NCBI GenBank assembly: GCA_038231495.1
Contig: JBBRLG010000499.1
Coordinates: 1-5,509 of the forward strand
Origin: JBBRLG01 sp038231495
Lineage (GTDB): Bacteria; Planctomycetota; Planctomycetia; Gemmatales; Gemmataceae
DNA: 5,509 nt
Direction of reading: 5' to 3'
The notes beneath the pieces are model-generated. The model was given only the letters and a program-made list of their open reading frames with translations. It made no database searches and had not been told where the DNA came from. This document shows positions 1-5,361 of this stretch, piece after piece; positions within the stretch are counted from its first letter, which is position 1, and every line of letters begins with the position of its first letter. The translations under genes and the position numbers were made by a program.

Positions 1-994
1 CCACGCCTTTGTCCGCCCACGGCGACACCAGCAAGGCCGGCACGCGCACGCCAAGGCGGTCGAAGCTGTACTCTTGCGTGTGGGCGTCCGGAACCACGGC
101 GTCGGGCGGTGAAACGTGGTCGTAAAAGCCGCCGTGCTCGTCGTACAGCACGACCAGGAGCGTGGACCGCCAAAGCCCTTCGTTCTTCCGCAAGGCGTTG
201 TAGACCTGGCCGAGAAGCGCCTGGGCCTTCATGGTTGAATGGGGCGGATGGTCGTCGTTCTGGCCGGGCCAATAGTAAGACGGCTCAATGAAGCTATACG
301 CCGGGAAGTTCTGCTCCGGACCGGCGGCGTCACTGAAAAAGACGCTCATCCGGTTGTAACGCCGGGCGTTCTTGATCGATTGCTGGTGCGTGAGAACCAG
401 GGATTGGGGAATGTCGCCGTGGTAAACCTTCCACGAGACGCCCCGCTCGTTCAACCGGTCGTAGATGGTGTCCTGGTCGTAATGCAGGAACAGGCCGGGG
501 TCGCGCACCTCGTCCCAGAGGCCGCCCGGCATGAGGACCCGGCCTTTCGCCGTGCCGCTGTGGACGAAAAAGCGGTTCGTCCAGGTCGGTCCCGGCACCG
601 ACGAGAACCACTGATCGCAGACGGCGCTGCTCTGGGCCAGCTCGTCCAGGGCCGGCAGGACGCCCTTGTCGAAATACCCCATGATTTGCTGCCGTTGGTC
701 GCCGGTCGTGCCCGGAAACGCCTTCGAGTAATCGAGGACGAAGCCCTGATTGCCGTCCGCGAGCTGCGCCAGGACGTTGACCGTTTCGTGGACGGGATCG
801 GGGGTGACGCTCGTGGCGGTCGTCGGCAGTTGGGCGAAGGGCTTGCCGTCTTTATCGGGGTTGCTGCCGGGGTTCGCGGGGTTGATGCCTTCGCTATCCG
901 GGTACAAGTCTCGACTGAGCCAACCGAGCATCTGATCGAAGGAGTGGTTCTCAAACATCAAGACGACGACGTGCTGGATCGGGCTTGTGGGCAT
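1..994 (-). CDS. Phosphoesterase (phospholipase C / acid phosphatase family), C-terminus outside window
   Basis: I translated this frame by hand; it stays open for 331 codons from ATG 994 to base 1, so the C-terminus is missing. Family marks of the bacterial phospholipase C/acid phosphatase phosphoesterases are all present: FENHSFD at residues 14-20 near the N-terminus, WFSSVPGPTWTNR at 129-141, an EPSYYWPGQNDDHPPHS block at 237-253, and DEHGGFYDHVSPP at 285-297. These blocks normally supply the metal- and phosphate-binding residues that hydrolyse phosphate monoesters or phospholipid head groups; the substrate here cannot be told. The core begins right after the start and there is no signal peptide or Tat motif. 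An in-frame stop near 1069-1067, with no start codon in between, rules out a longer N-terminus, so the protein as read looks cytosolic, whereas many relatives are exported. A good Shine-Dalgarno (AAGGGAGG, about 1008-1001) precedes the ATG. It is divergent from the xdhC-like gene. Confidence 0.9.
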   Translation of the reverse strand, partial: MPTSPIQHVVVLMFENHSFDQMLGWLSRDLYPDSEGINPANPGSNPDKDGKPFAQLPTTATSVTPDPVHETVNVLAQLADGNQGFVLDYSKAFPGTTGDQRQQIMGYFDKGVLPALDELAQSSAVCDQWFSSVPGPTWTNRFFVHSGTAKGRVLMPGGLWDEVRDPGLFLHYDQDTIYDRLNERGVSWKVYHGDIPQSLVLTHQQSIKNARRYNRMSVFFSDAAGPEQNFPAYSFIEPSYYWPGQNDDHPPHSTMKAQALLGQVYNALRKNEGLWRSTLLVVLYDEHGGFYDHVSPPDAVVPDAHTQEYSFDRLGVRVPALLVSPWADKGV

Positions 995-1265
995 AAGAGG
1001 ACCTCCCTTGGGTGAATTATTGCGGCGTCGGCATTCGCTCTGGCATTGGCTGCTACCTAATTCGGATCAAGTTACCATAGAACCGGGGTAATGGAAAGGC
1101 TTACGCTTCGGGTTCGTGTCAGTTTCCACCGCGGGCAGTCTAGCCGCGTTCACGGGGCTTGCCGCTCCGCCCAGGGCGTGGAAACGCTTTCGCTCTCCCC
1201 GTCGCCGAGGTATGATAACACTCGGCGGCGCGGACCCTTGTACCCTAACCGAAACGCCCGGCACC
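995..1265. other. Divergent intergenic region, 271 bp
   Basis: This gap lies between the leftward phosphoesterase and the rightward xdhC-like gene. Open frames cross it on both strands, but none shows a recognisable domain, so I treat it as non-coding. For the leftward gene the minus strand has a weak -10-like TATGGT (1079-1074) without a convincing -35, about 80 bp before the ATG. For the rightward gene a better -10 candidate lies inside a palindrome near 1203-1227, listed separately. Nothing else was recognised. Confidence 0.5.
1203..1227 (+). promoter_or_regulatory. Palindrome enclosing a -10-like box upstream of the xdhC-like gene
   Basis: A perfect 7-bp inverted repeat, CGCCGAG (1203-1209) and CTCGGCG (1221-1227), encloses 11 bp containing TATGAT (1211-1216), which matches the sigma-70 -10 consensus at five of six positions. 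Transcription would begin near 1223 and give a leader of roughly 40 nt before ATG 1266. No clear -35 box is visible at 16-18 bp. The layout fits an operator overlapping a promoter, or a GC-rich hairpin; the promoter role is inferred. Confidence 0.4.
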
Positions 1266-2381
1266 ATGCGCGACCTGCTTGCGGAACTGACGGCCACCTT
1301 GCGACACGGGCGTCGCTGCGTCTACTGCACCATCGTGGAGACGCGCGGCTCGACGCCGCAGAAGGCTGGGGCCGGCATGCTCGTCCTGGCCGACGGCTCG
1401 CAACTCGGCACCCTCGGCGGCGGCTGCGTCGAGGCGGAAGTGCGGCAGCGGGCCTTGCACGTCCTCAACGTGCCGGACGCCCGGCCCGAAATGATGACCT
1501 TCCACCTCGACGACAATTATGGCTGGGACGACGGCCTGATCTGCGGCGGCCGCATGAGCGTCCTCGCCGACCCACTGACCGCGCCGGCCATTGTGGATTA
1601 TTACGCCCGCTTTCAGGCGCTGATCGAGCAAGGCCGGGGTGGTACCGAGGCGGTCCTGACCGCGGCCACTCCCGCGCACGGCCTCGGCGACCGCTTCCTC
1701 TTCGACGCCGGCGGTCAGGTAATTGCCCACACGGCCGACGGCCCCGTCCCGGAGTCTCTACGCCTCAACTTGAAACCGCTAGCGCAGCGGCCCGGTCCCT
1801 CCCTCACCCAGGGCGTGGCGTACCTGCCCGTTTTGCCGCGCGTGACGCTGGTGATCGTCGGGGCCGGGCACGTCGGCCAGGCGGTAGCGAAGCTGGCGGC
1901 GGAAGTGGATTTCGACGTGTGGGTGCTGGACGACCGCGACCGTTATTGCAGCCCGGAGCGTTTCCCGGCGGCGCAACGCCGTCTTGTCGGTGAGATTGGC
2001 GCGACGCTTCAGGCGGTCGTGCCGGAATTATCGCCGGCACACTTCTGTCTGATCGTGACGCGCGGCCACAGCCACGACGAAGAGGCGCTATACCACCTGG
2101 GGCGGTTGTTCGACCACCCTCCCGTTGCCGGCGCACCCGGCTACGTCGGTATGATCGGCAGCAAGCGCAAGATCAAAATGATATACGAAGACCTGGTCGC
2201 CAAGGGGGTCAGCCCGGCGGCGCTGGCACGGGTCCACGCGCCGCTCGGCCTGGAAATCGGCTCGCAGACGGTGCCGGAGATCGCGGTCAGCATCGTCGCG
2301 GAACTAATCGCCTGCCGCAACCTCGGCACGACGCAGGTGCCGCCGCGCAAGACGATCGTGCCGGAGACGACGCGCCCATGA
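1266..2381 (+). CDS. XdhC/CoxI-family molybdoenzyme maturation protein
   Basis: The 371-aa product has the two-domain layout of XdhC/CoxI proteins. The N-terminal XdhC_CoxI domain shows CTIVETRGSTPQKAGAGMLV at 21-40, GTLGGGCVEAEV at 48-59, and CGGRM at 93-97. The C-terminal Rossmann domain shows the nucleotide-binding loop VGAGHVGQAVA (198-208), DDRDRY (222-227), VTRGHSHDEEAL (264-275), YVGMIGSKRK (293-302) and HAPLGLEIGSQTVPEIAVSI (324-343). Characterised relatives bind molybdenum cofactor, assist its sulfuration and load it into xanthine dehydrogenase or CO dehydrogenase-type enzymes in the cytosol. The frame continues upstream to an ATG at 1116, but family similarity begins at MRDLL and the upstream part runs through the candidate promoter palindrome, so I chose ATG 1266. 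No Shine-Dalgarno is visible there; ATG 1212 is an alternative. The stop overlaps the next start (ATGA), suggesting translational coupling. No molybdoenzyme lies in the window. Confidence 0.93.
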   Translation: MRDLLAELTATLRHGRRCVYCTIVETRGSTPQKAGAGMLVLADGSQLGTLGGGCVEAEVRQRALHVLNVPDARPEMMTFHLDDNYGWDDGLICGGRMSVLADPLTAPAIVDYYARFQALIEQGRGGTEAVLTAATPAHGLGDRFLFDAGGQVIAHTADGPVPESLRLNLKPLAQRPGPSLTQGVAYLPVLPRVTLVIVGAGHVGQAVAKLAAEVDFDVWVLDDRDRYCSPERFPAAQRRLVGEIGATLQAVVPELSPAHFCLIVTRGHSHDEEALYHLGRLFDHPPVAGAPGYVGMIGSKRKIKMIYEDLVAKGVSPAALARVHAPLGLEIGSQTVPEIAVSIVAELIACRNLGTTQVPPRKTIVPETTRP

Positions 2382-2974
2382 TCTTCGCCGTGGTGCCGGC
2401 GGGCGGCAAAAGCACGCGCATGGGCCGGCCCAAACTGAGTCTGCCATTCCGCGGCCGAACCGTGCTGGAATGCGTCCTCGACGCCCTGCGGCTCGGCGGC
2501 TGCGACGAAAGTCTCGTCGTCCTCGGCAACCAGGCTGCGGAGTTGGAACCGGTTGCACGGAAGGCTGGCGCGCACGTCTGCCTCCTGGAGGAGGACACGC
2601 CCGACATGCGGGCGACGGTCTTGGTCGGGCTGGCCTGGTTGGAACAACGTTTCCAACCGGGGGACGGCGACGCCTGGCTGCTGGTGCCTGCGGATCAGCC
2701 GACGCTCAATGCGGCCATTGTGTGCGCGGTGCGCCAGGCATTTCTTGCGCGACCGGATCAATCGATTGTCGTGCCGACCTGCGGGGGCAAACGCGGGCAT
2801 CCCGTCATGTTGTCCTGGCGACACGTGCCGGGCATCCGGGCCCATCCGGCGGGAGAAGGGCTGAACACCTATCTGCGACGACACCAGGCGGAAACGCTGG
2901 AACTGCCGGTGGAAAGCCGGGCTGTTCTGGAAGACCTGGACACGCCCGGCGACTATGAGCGGTTAAACCGCTAA
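2378..2974 (+). CDS. MocA-like molybdenum cofactor nucleotidyltransferase
   Basis: This 198-aa protein is a compact NTP_transf_3/MobA-like glycosyltransferase-A fold enzyme. The nucleotide-binding signature PAGGKSTRMGRPK lies at residues 7-19; the metal- and nucleotide-binding PADQP is at 104-108; GGKRGHPVML (136-145) and the C-terminal DLDTPGDYERL (186-196) are hallmarks of the MocA subgroup. Length is normal for MocA. MocA transfers CMP from CTP to molybdopterin-Mo to make the cytosine dinucleotide cofactor used by xanthine dehydrogenase/aldehyde oxidase/CO dehydrogenase-class enzymes; MobA makes the GMP form. CTP preference is inferred from subgroup motifs and from coupling to the XdhC-like gene; GTP use is not excluded. 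The start codon overlaps the upstream stop by the ATGA arrangement, so both proteins should come from one message. A GC-rich inverted repeat begins immediately after the stop. Confidence 0.9.
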   Translation: MIFAVVPAGGKSTRMGRPKLSLPFRGRTVLECVLDALRLGGCDESLVVLGNQAAELEPVARKAGAHVCLLEEDTPDMRATVLVGLAWLEQRFQPGDGDAWLLVPADQPTLNAAIVCAVRQAFLARPDQSIVVPTCGGKRGHPVMLSWRHVPGIRAHPAGEGLNTYLRRHQAETLELPVESRAVLEDLDTPGDYERLNR

Positions 2975-3020
2975 CCGCTTGCGGCTTTGCGGGGTACGCA
3001 ACGCCGCAAGCGGCAAAGCC
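2975..3020. repeat. GC-rich inverted repeat after the MocA-like gene, possible terminator without T-tract
   Basis: Perfect 11-bp arms CCGCTTGCGGC (2975-2985) and GCCGCAAGCGG (3003-3013) enclose 17 bp. A second, shifted pairing also exists: GGCTTTGC (2983-2990) with GCAAAGCC (3013-3020). Each long arm is itself a mini-palindrome (CCGC-TT-GCGG and CCGC-AA-GCGG). It starts one base after the MocA-like stop codon and ends 32 bp before the next TATAAT box, where a terminator would be expected, but no T-run follows. It could instead be a dispersed intergenic repeat. Confidence 0.55.
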
Positions 3021-3052
3021 TGCGACCGCTCCCCGTGGTTGTTTGACGGTCC

Positions 3053-3058
3053 TATAAT
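3053..3058 (+). promoter_or_regulatory. TATAAT -10 box of the NusG-like gene
   Basis: A perfect TATAAT lies 55 bp before the ATG of the NusG-like gene. TTGACG (3043-3048) sits only 4 bp upstream, too close to act as its -35, and no good -35 occurs at 16-18 bp. Transcription would begin near 3065, separating this gene from the xdhC-mocA unit. Confidence 0.45.
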
Positions 3059-3063
3059 ATTGG

Positions 3064-3081
3064 GGTACGGTTAGGCGTACC
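3064..3081 (+). repeat. Small inverted repeat at the predicted 5' end of the NusG-like transcript
   Basis: Perfect 6-bp arms GGTACG (3064-3069) and CGTACC (3076-3081) with a 6-base loop begin 6 bp after the TATAAT box. It would form a hairpin at the very 5' end of the message or a symmetric operator over the start of transcription. The stem is short, so either role is tentative. Confidence 0.35.
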
Positions 3082-3113
3082 ATCGTGACCACTGCACGGG
3101 GGAGGGTTATTGC

Positions 3114-3701
3114 ATGCCATTTCTGCCACCGGAACCCAACAGCTTTCCCCTGAACCTGTTCGCCGAGGACAACGCCGTCTTGCGCGCGGAACGCCGCTGG
3201 TGGGTGCTGCACACCAAGCCGCGCCAGGAAAAGAGTCTCGCCCGCCAGTTGCTCCAGGCGCAGGTGCCGTTCTACCTGCCGTTGATAGAACGCCGTTCAC
3301 TTATCCGGGGCCGCATCCAGCACTCCCACGTCCCGTTGTTCGGCGGCTACCTCTTCCTGCTCGGCCAACGCGACGAGCGCGTGACGGCTTTGGCGACCAA
3401 GCGCGTCGTTCACACCCTGGAAGTGTCCGACCAGCGCACCCTCTGGGACGACCTGACGCAGGTGCATCGCCTCATCAATACGGGCGCGCCGATCACGCCG
3501 GAAGAGCGGCTCGAACCGGGGGCATTCGTGGAGATAACGCGCGGTTCGCTCGCCGGGCTGAAAGGTCGCATCGTCCGCGCCGCCACGGGCCGCCGCTTCG
3601 TGGTGCAGGTCAACTTCATCCACCGCGGCGCGTCCGTGCTGATCGACGACTTCAGCCTGATCGCGATTAAGGAGGAGTTGGAAGAGCCGGTGAAGGGCTA
3701 A
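3114..3701 (+). CDS. NusG-family transcription elongation factor paralogue (NGN + KOW)
   Basis: The 195-aa product has a variable ~27-residue N-terminus. An NGN domain follows from RWWVLHTKPRQEK (28-40) through PLFGGYLFL (74-82, equivalent to the PLFPGYVFV of NusG) to about 120. A KOW domain begins with GAFVEITRGSLAGLKGRIV (136-154) and runs to about 183. Housekeeping NusG normally lies in the secE-nusG-rplK cluster; this stand-alone copy is more like RfaH/LoaP/UpxY-type specialised NusG paralogues that bind RNA polymerase and suppress pausing or termination at selected operons. Which operon it serves cannot be read here. ATG 3114 is supported by GGAGG at 3101-3105, 8 bp upstream; another ATG-led frame at 3110 is out of register. 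It has its own TATAAT box and converges with the truncated permease, stops only 6 bp apart. Confidence 0.9.
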   Translation: MPFLPPEPNSFPLNLFAEDNAVLRAERRWWVLHTKPRQEKSLARQLLQAQVPFYLPLIERRSLIRGRIQHSHVPLFGGYLFLLGQRDERVTALATKRVVHTLEVSDQRTLWDDLTQVHRLINTGAPITPEERLEPGAFVEITRGSLAGLKGRIVRAATGRRFVVQVNFIHRGASVLIDDFSLIAIKEELEEPVKG

Positions 3702-3707
3702 CAGAAT

Positions 3708-3869
3708 TCACCGCAAAGCTTCGATGGGGTCCAGGCGCGACGCCTTCCACGCCGGGGAGTAGCCCAACACCAAGGCTCCGGTTGCCGGCACCAGCACCGA
3801 CGCGACAATTGCGAGATCGGAATGTGCACCAGGCCGCGCAGGGTGGTGGGGGAAATGGCATCGGATCAT
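3708..3869 (-). pseudogene. C-terminal remnant of a MacB/FtsX-type ABC transporter permease
   Basis: Hand translation of the minus strand gives a 53-codon frame (ATG 3869, TGA 3710-3708). Its last ~34 residues read as the end of a MacB/LolC-type permease: a hydrophobic helix AIVASVLVPATGALVLGY followed by the family's terminal SPAWKASRLDPIEALR. The first ~18 residues (M-I-R-C-H-F-P-H-H-P...) do not resemble the family, and a normal permease is roughly 400 residues, so the body is missing. Similarity fades near 3815-3825, which I read as the left junction of the accessory segment or as a deletion. The neighbouring frame around 3815-3860 reads LRGLVHIPISQL, so a frameshift near the break is also possible. 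Intact relatives export macrolides, lipoproteins or peptides with an ATPase partner; this piece should be non-functional. Confidence 0.7.
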
Positions 3870-3933
3870 TCTTGCTCTCTTCAGAGATTACTTGTTGATA
3901 GGGGGCAATGGTTTGCAATGAACTTTGGGATAG

Positions 3934-3946
3934 CCGATAGAATCGG
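3934..3946 (+). promoter_or_regulatory. Small palindrome with a -10-like box before the DUF3883 gene
   Basis: CCGAT-AGA-ATCGG (3934-3946) is a perfect 5-bp palindrome overlapping TAGAAT (3938-3943), a five-of-six match to the -10 consensus. It lies 8 bp before the ATG, so use of this box would give a nearly leaderless message; no clear Shine-Dalgarno is present, which would be consistent. TTGATA (3895-3900) is a -35-like hexamer too far away to pair with it. Promoter function is speculative. Confidence 0.25.
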
Positions 3947-3954
3947 ACACGACC

Positions 3955-4722
3955 ATGAGTACTGAGGTCAAGCGGAGGCGGTTGGAAATCGAAGCAATCG
4001 TCTTGGGTTATGCTATGAGCCGCATGGATGCCGGCTACCTGGAGTATCGAGGCATTAGCACCTGGAAGCGTGCTTTTGAACAGGCGGCGCAAGCGTTGAC
4101 CATTCGTCCAGCGAGTTTGAAAAATCTTCGGGACGAATTCGACCCAGTACATGGCAATAGTCGCCAGGGGTGGCATCAACGGCCGCTCCGTCCAAACCGC
4201 CAACGGGTATTGGAGGACTTGAAAGACGTTAGCGACGACGCATTGATGGCCCTTGTGGATCGAATATTAGTCAGAGATGAGGTAGCCACAGCCGAAGCGA
4301 TTGATTCCCTGGTTGCAACTCCTCGGACGGCTCACAACGTCGCGGAACGATTGCTTACGGGCCGGCGCGCCGAAGAACATTTCGTGGCGAATTCTCAAAC
4401 TATCGCGGGCGTCAAGACTGAAGATTTGATCGATTGCAGAAACGCTGCGTGCGGGTTCGATTTCGGAGTAAGACTAAAGCCCACTGTTGGCATCGAAGTC
4501 AAAGGATTGAAGCGAAAAGCGGGGGATGTGCTATTTACCGATCGGGAATGGAGAGAAGCGAAAAACCGCCTGGATACTTATTGGCTCGTTATTGTCGGCA
4601 ATATCGAATCTGAGCCGACATGCAAGTTTTTGACCAATCCATACAAGACACTCAAGCCGATTTGCTCGTACCAAGTAGCGGTTGCCGCAGTATGGCGTTC
4701 CCGAATTAGTGTCGCTGATTAA
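3955..4722 (+). CDS. DUF3883 domain protein, putative PD-(D/E)xK nuclease-like
   Basis: In the 255-aa product the C-terminal ~120 residues read as a DUF3883 (NO VEIN C-terminal-like) domain: GRRAEEHFV (136-144), CGFDFGVR (166-173), VGIEVKGLK (178-186), LFTDREWREA (193-202), YWLVIVGNI (209-217) and TNPY (227-230). D169, E181 and K183 are spaced like the PD-(D/E)xK acid-acid-x-lysine core, so metal-dependent DNA cleavage is plausible but not shown. The N-terminal part (about 10-105), with STWKRAFEQAAQAL, SLKNLRDEFDP and GWHQRPLRP, recalls the helical domain often placed before nuclease domains in restriction-type proteins; this is recalled, not searched. Such proteins often occur in defence islands. 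No methylase or helicase partner is visible. GC is clearly lower than in the left part (about 45% at 4561-4620 versus 75% at 1381-1440), pointing to transfer. The last residues, RSRISVAD, are encoded by DNA resembling the adjacent MITE terminus. Confidence 0.8.
   Translation: MSTEVKRRRLEIEAIVLGYAMSRMDAGYLEYRGISTWKRAFEQAAQALTIRPASLKNLRDEFDPVHGNSRQGWHQRPLRPNRQRVLEDLKDVSDDALMALVDRILVRDEVATAEAIDSLVATPRTAHNVAERLLTGRRAEEHFVANSQTIAGVKTEDLIDCRNAACGFDFGVRLKPTVGIEVKGLKRKAGDVLFTDREWREAKNRLDTYWLVIVGNIESEPTCKFLTNPYKTLKPICSYQVAVAAVWRSRISVAD
4697..4713 (+). repeat. Possible partial third copy of the MITE terminus inside the DUF3883 3' end
   Basis: Bases 4697-4713 match the inner part of the right terminal repeat (read on the minus strand) at 14 of 17 positions, including the 11-mer GAATTAGTGTC at 4703-4713. 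The orientation is that of the left terminus 16 bp further on. It may be a footprint of an earlier insertion that gave the gene its present C-terminus, or chance. Confidence 0.3.
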
Positions 4723-4725
4723 GCG

Positions 4726-4877
4726 TAAGGGGCCGTCCGGAAATTAGTGTTACAACTTCGCAGCTTTGACCAATAGGTTCGACCCTTCGAATACAGCGGA
4801 AAACGCTGGAGTTCTTCACAATCCGCCCAAGTTGATGCCAGCCGAAGTTGTGACACTAATTCCCGGACAGCCCCTAA
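4726..4877. mobile_element. 146-bp MITE-like element (4729-4874) with 32-bp terminal inverted repeats and TAA target duplication
   Basis: The termini are 4729-4760 (GGGGCCGTCCGG...) and 4843-4874 (on the minus strand GGGGCTGTCCGG...); they match at 29 of 32 positions, all differences being transitions. TAA flanks the element on both sides (4726-4728 and 4875-4877), a 3-bp target duplication as made by IS5-type (IS1031-like) or PIF/Harbinger-type transposases. The interior has no open frame, only two small stem-loops: TTCGA-CCCT-TCGAA (4778-4791) and CAGCG-GAAAA-CGCTG (4794-4808). This fits a non-autonomous MITE moved by a transposase elsewhere in the genome; the family is inferred from ends and target only. 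Removing it with one TAA restores TAAGCGTAAGCG, a tandem 6-mer. It lies 3 bp after the DUF3883 stop and could act as a hairpin terminator for it. Confidence 0.82.
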
Positions 4878-5158
4878 GCGGGTAGTACAGCACACTGCTC
4901 TCCGGCCCCAATTCCGGTGATCTCAAGCCTCAACCACTTCTCAGGCTCAGTTACGGCTACAAGTGAGTTGAAGACACGGGAAAACTCTCTGAGTTCGATT
5001 TTCAGGTGGTGACTCCATCGAGCTTCCTGAGCTACAAATAGCCCGATTTTGCATGAAAACCGGCTGCCTAGATGGCCCAACCCTTCAATATTCCCCCAGT
5101 AAGCTCGATGGAGACACCACCGATTTTCAGACCATCCAACGTAAATTTGGCTCTCCAT
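4874..5158 (-). CDS. Unrecognised small minus-strand ORF, doubtful in its N-terminal half
   Basis: The 94-codon frame runs from ATG 5158 to a TAG at 4876-4874. The C-terminal half, LKIELREFSRVFNSLVAVTE followed by PEKWLRLEITGIGAGEQ, has the residue balance of a real folded domain, but I cannot name it. The N-terminal half overlaps the DUF4928-like fragment in another frame and reads through two of the 30-bp repeats, so it may be spurious, with the true 5' part lost or rearranged. The stop codon is formed by the last base of the MITE plus its TA target duplication; without the MITE the frame would end two residues later (...VLPAYA). The gene would converge with the DUF3883 gene. I see no Shine-Dalgarno before ATG 5158. 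Treat it as a decayed or chimeric gene. Confidence 0.35.
   Translation of the reverse strand: MESQIYVGWSENRWCLHRAYWGNIEGLGHLGSRFSCKIGLFVAQEARWSHHLKIELREFSRVFNSLVAVTEPEKWLRLEITGIGAGEQCAVLPA
4996..5025 (+). repeat. 30-bp repeat, copy A (inner decamer inverted)
   Basis: The 20-mer GTGGTGACTCCATCGAGCTT at 5006-5025 differs by one base from each of the equivalents in copies B and C. The adjoining decamer CGATTTTCAG (4996-5005) is the exact reverse complement of what copy B has in that position, so the small block is flipped relative to the rest of the unit. Confidence 0.7.
5101..5130 (-). repeat. 30-bp repeat, copy B (opposite orientation)
   Basis: Read on the minus strand this copy is CTGAAAATCG plus GTGTCTCCATCGAGCTT-type sequence; the 20-mer part matches copy A at 19 of 20. 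It forms the left inverted end of the segment resembling DUF4928; similarity to that family, as I recall it, stops here (after ...FTLDGLK). Confidence 0.7.
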
Positions 5159-5361
5159 TCCAGTCGGTTTGCCACAAATGACTCAATTGACTCGCATACC
5201 ATCTGACGGGGTGCGACATGTTCTGCGTGCTGCTTCGTGCCGATGTGAATCGAGCCTGGCACTAATAAGTAGACCCGCAGACCTTCTCGGACATTGCTAA
5301 CACAATGCTCAAAGTAGTCCAAAGTTGGATCGGTCGTAACATAGAAGATCGTATCGCCGAT

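Noticed and set aside
239..1015. Long rightward open frame (258 codons) opposite the phosphoesterase
   Set aside because: It is antisense to a frame with all the phosphoesterase signature blocks; its own translation shows no domain. High-GC codon structure produces such shadows.
1116..1265. N-terminal extension of the xdhC-like protein from ATG 1116
   Set aside because: The 50 extra residues have no family counterpart and their DNA contains the promoter-like palindrome.
1091..1993. 300-codon rightward frame overlapping the xdhC-like gene
   Set aside because: Arginine-rich, motif-free translation in a shifted frame of a clearly identified gene.
2141..2884. 247-codon minus-strand frame under the xdhC/mocA junction
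   Set aside because: Antisense to two well-supported genes and without recognisable motifs.
3043..3058. TTGACG/TATAAT as a paired -35/-10 promoter
   Set aside because: The spacer is only 4 bp, far from the 16-18 bp needed; only the -10 box was kept.
3667..4203. 178-codon minus-strand frame spanning the permease tail and the DUF3883 5' end
   Set aside because: The permease similarity is in a different minus-strand frame, and the rest is antisense to DUF3883; no motif.
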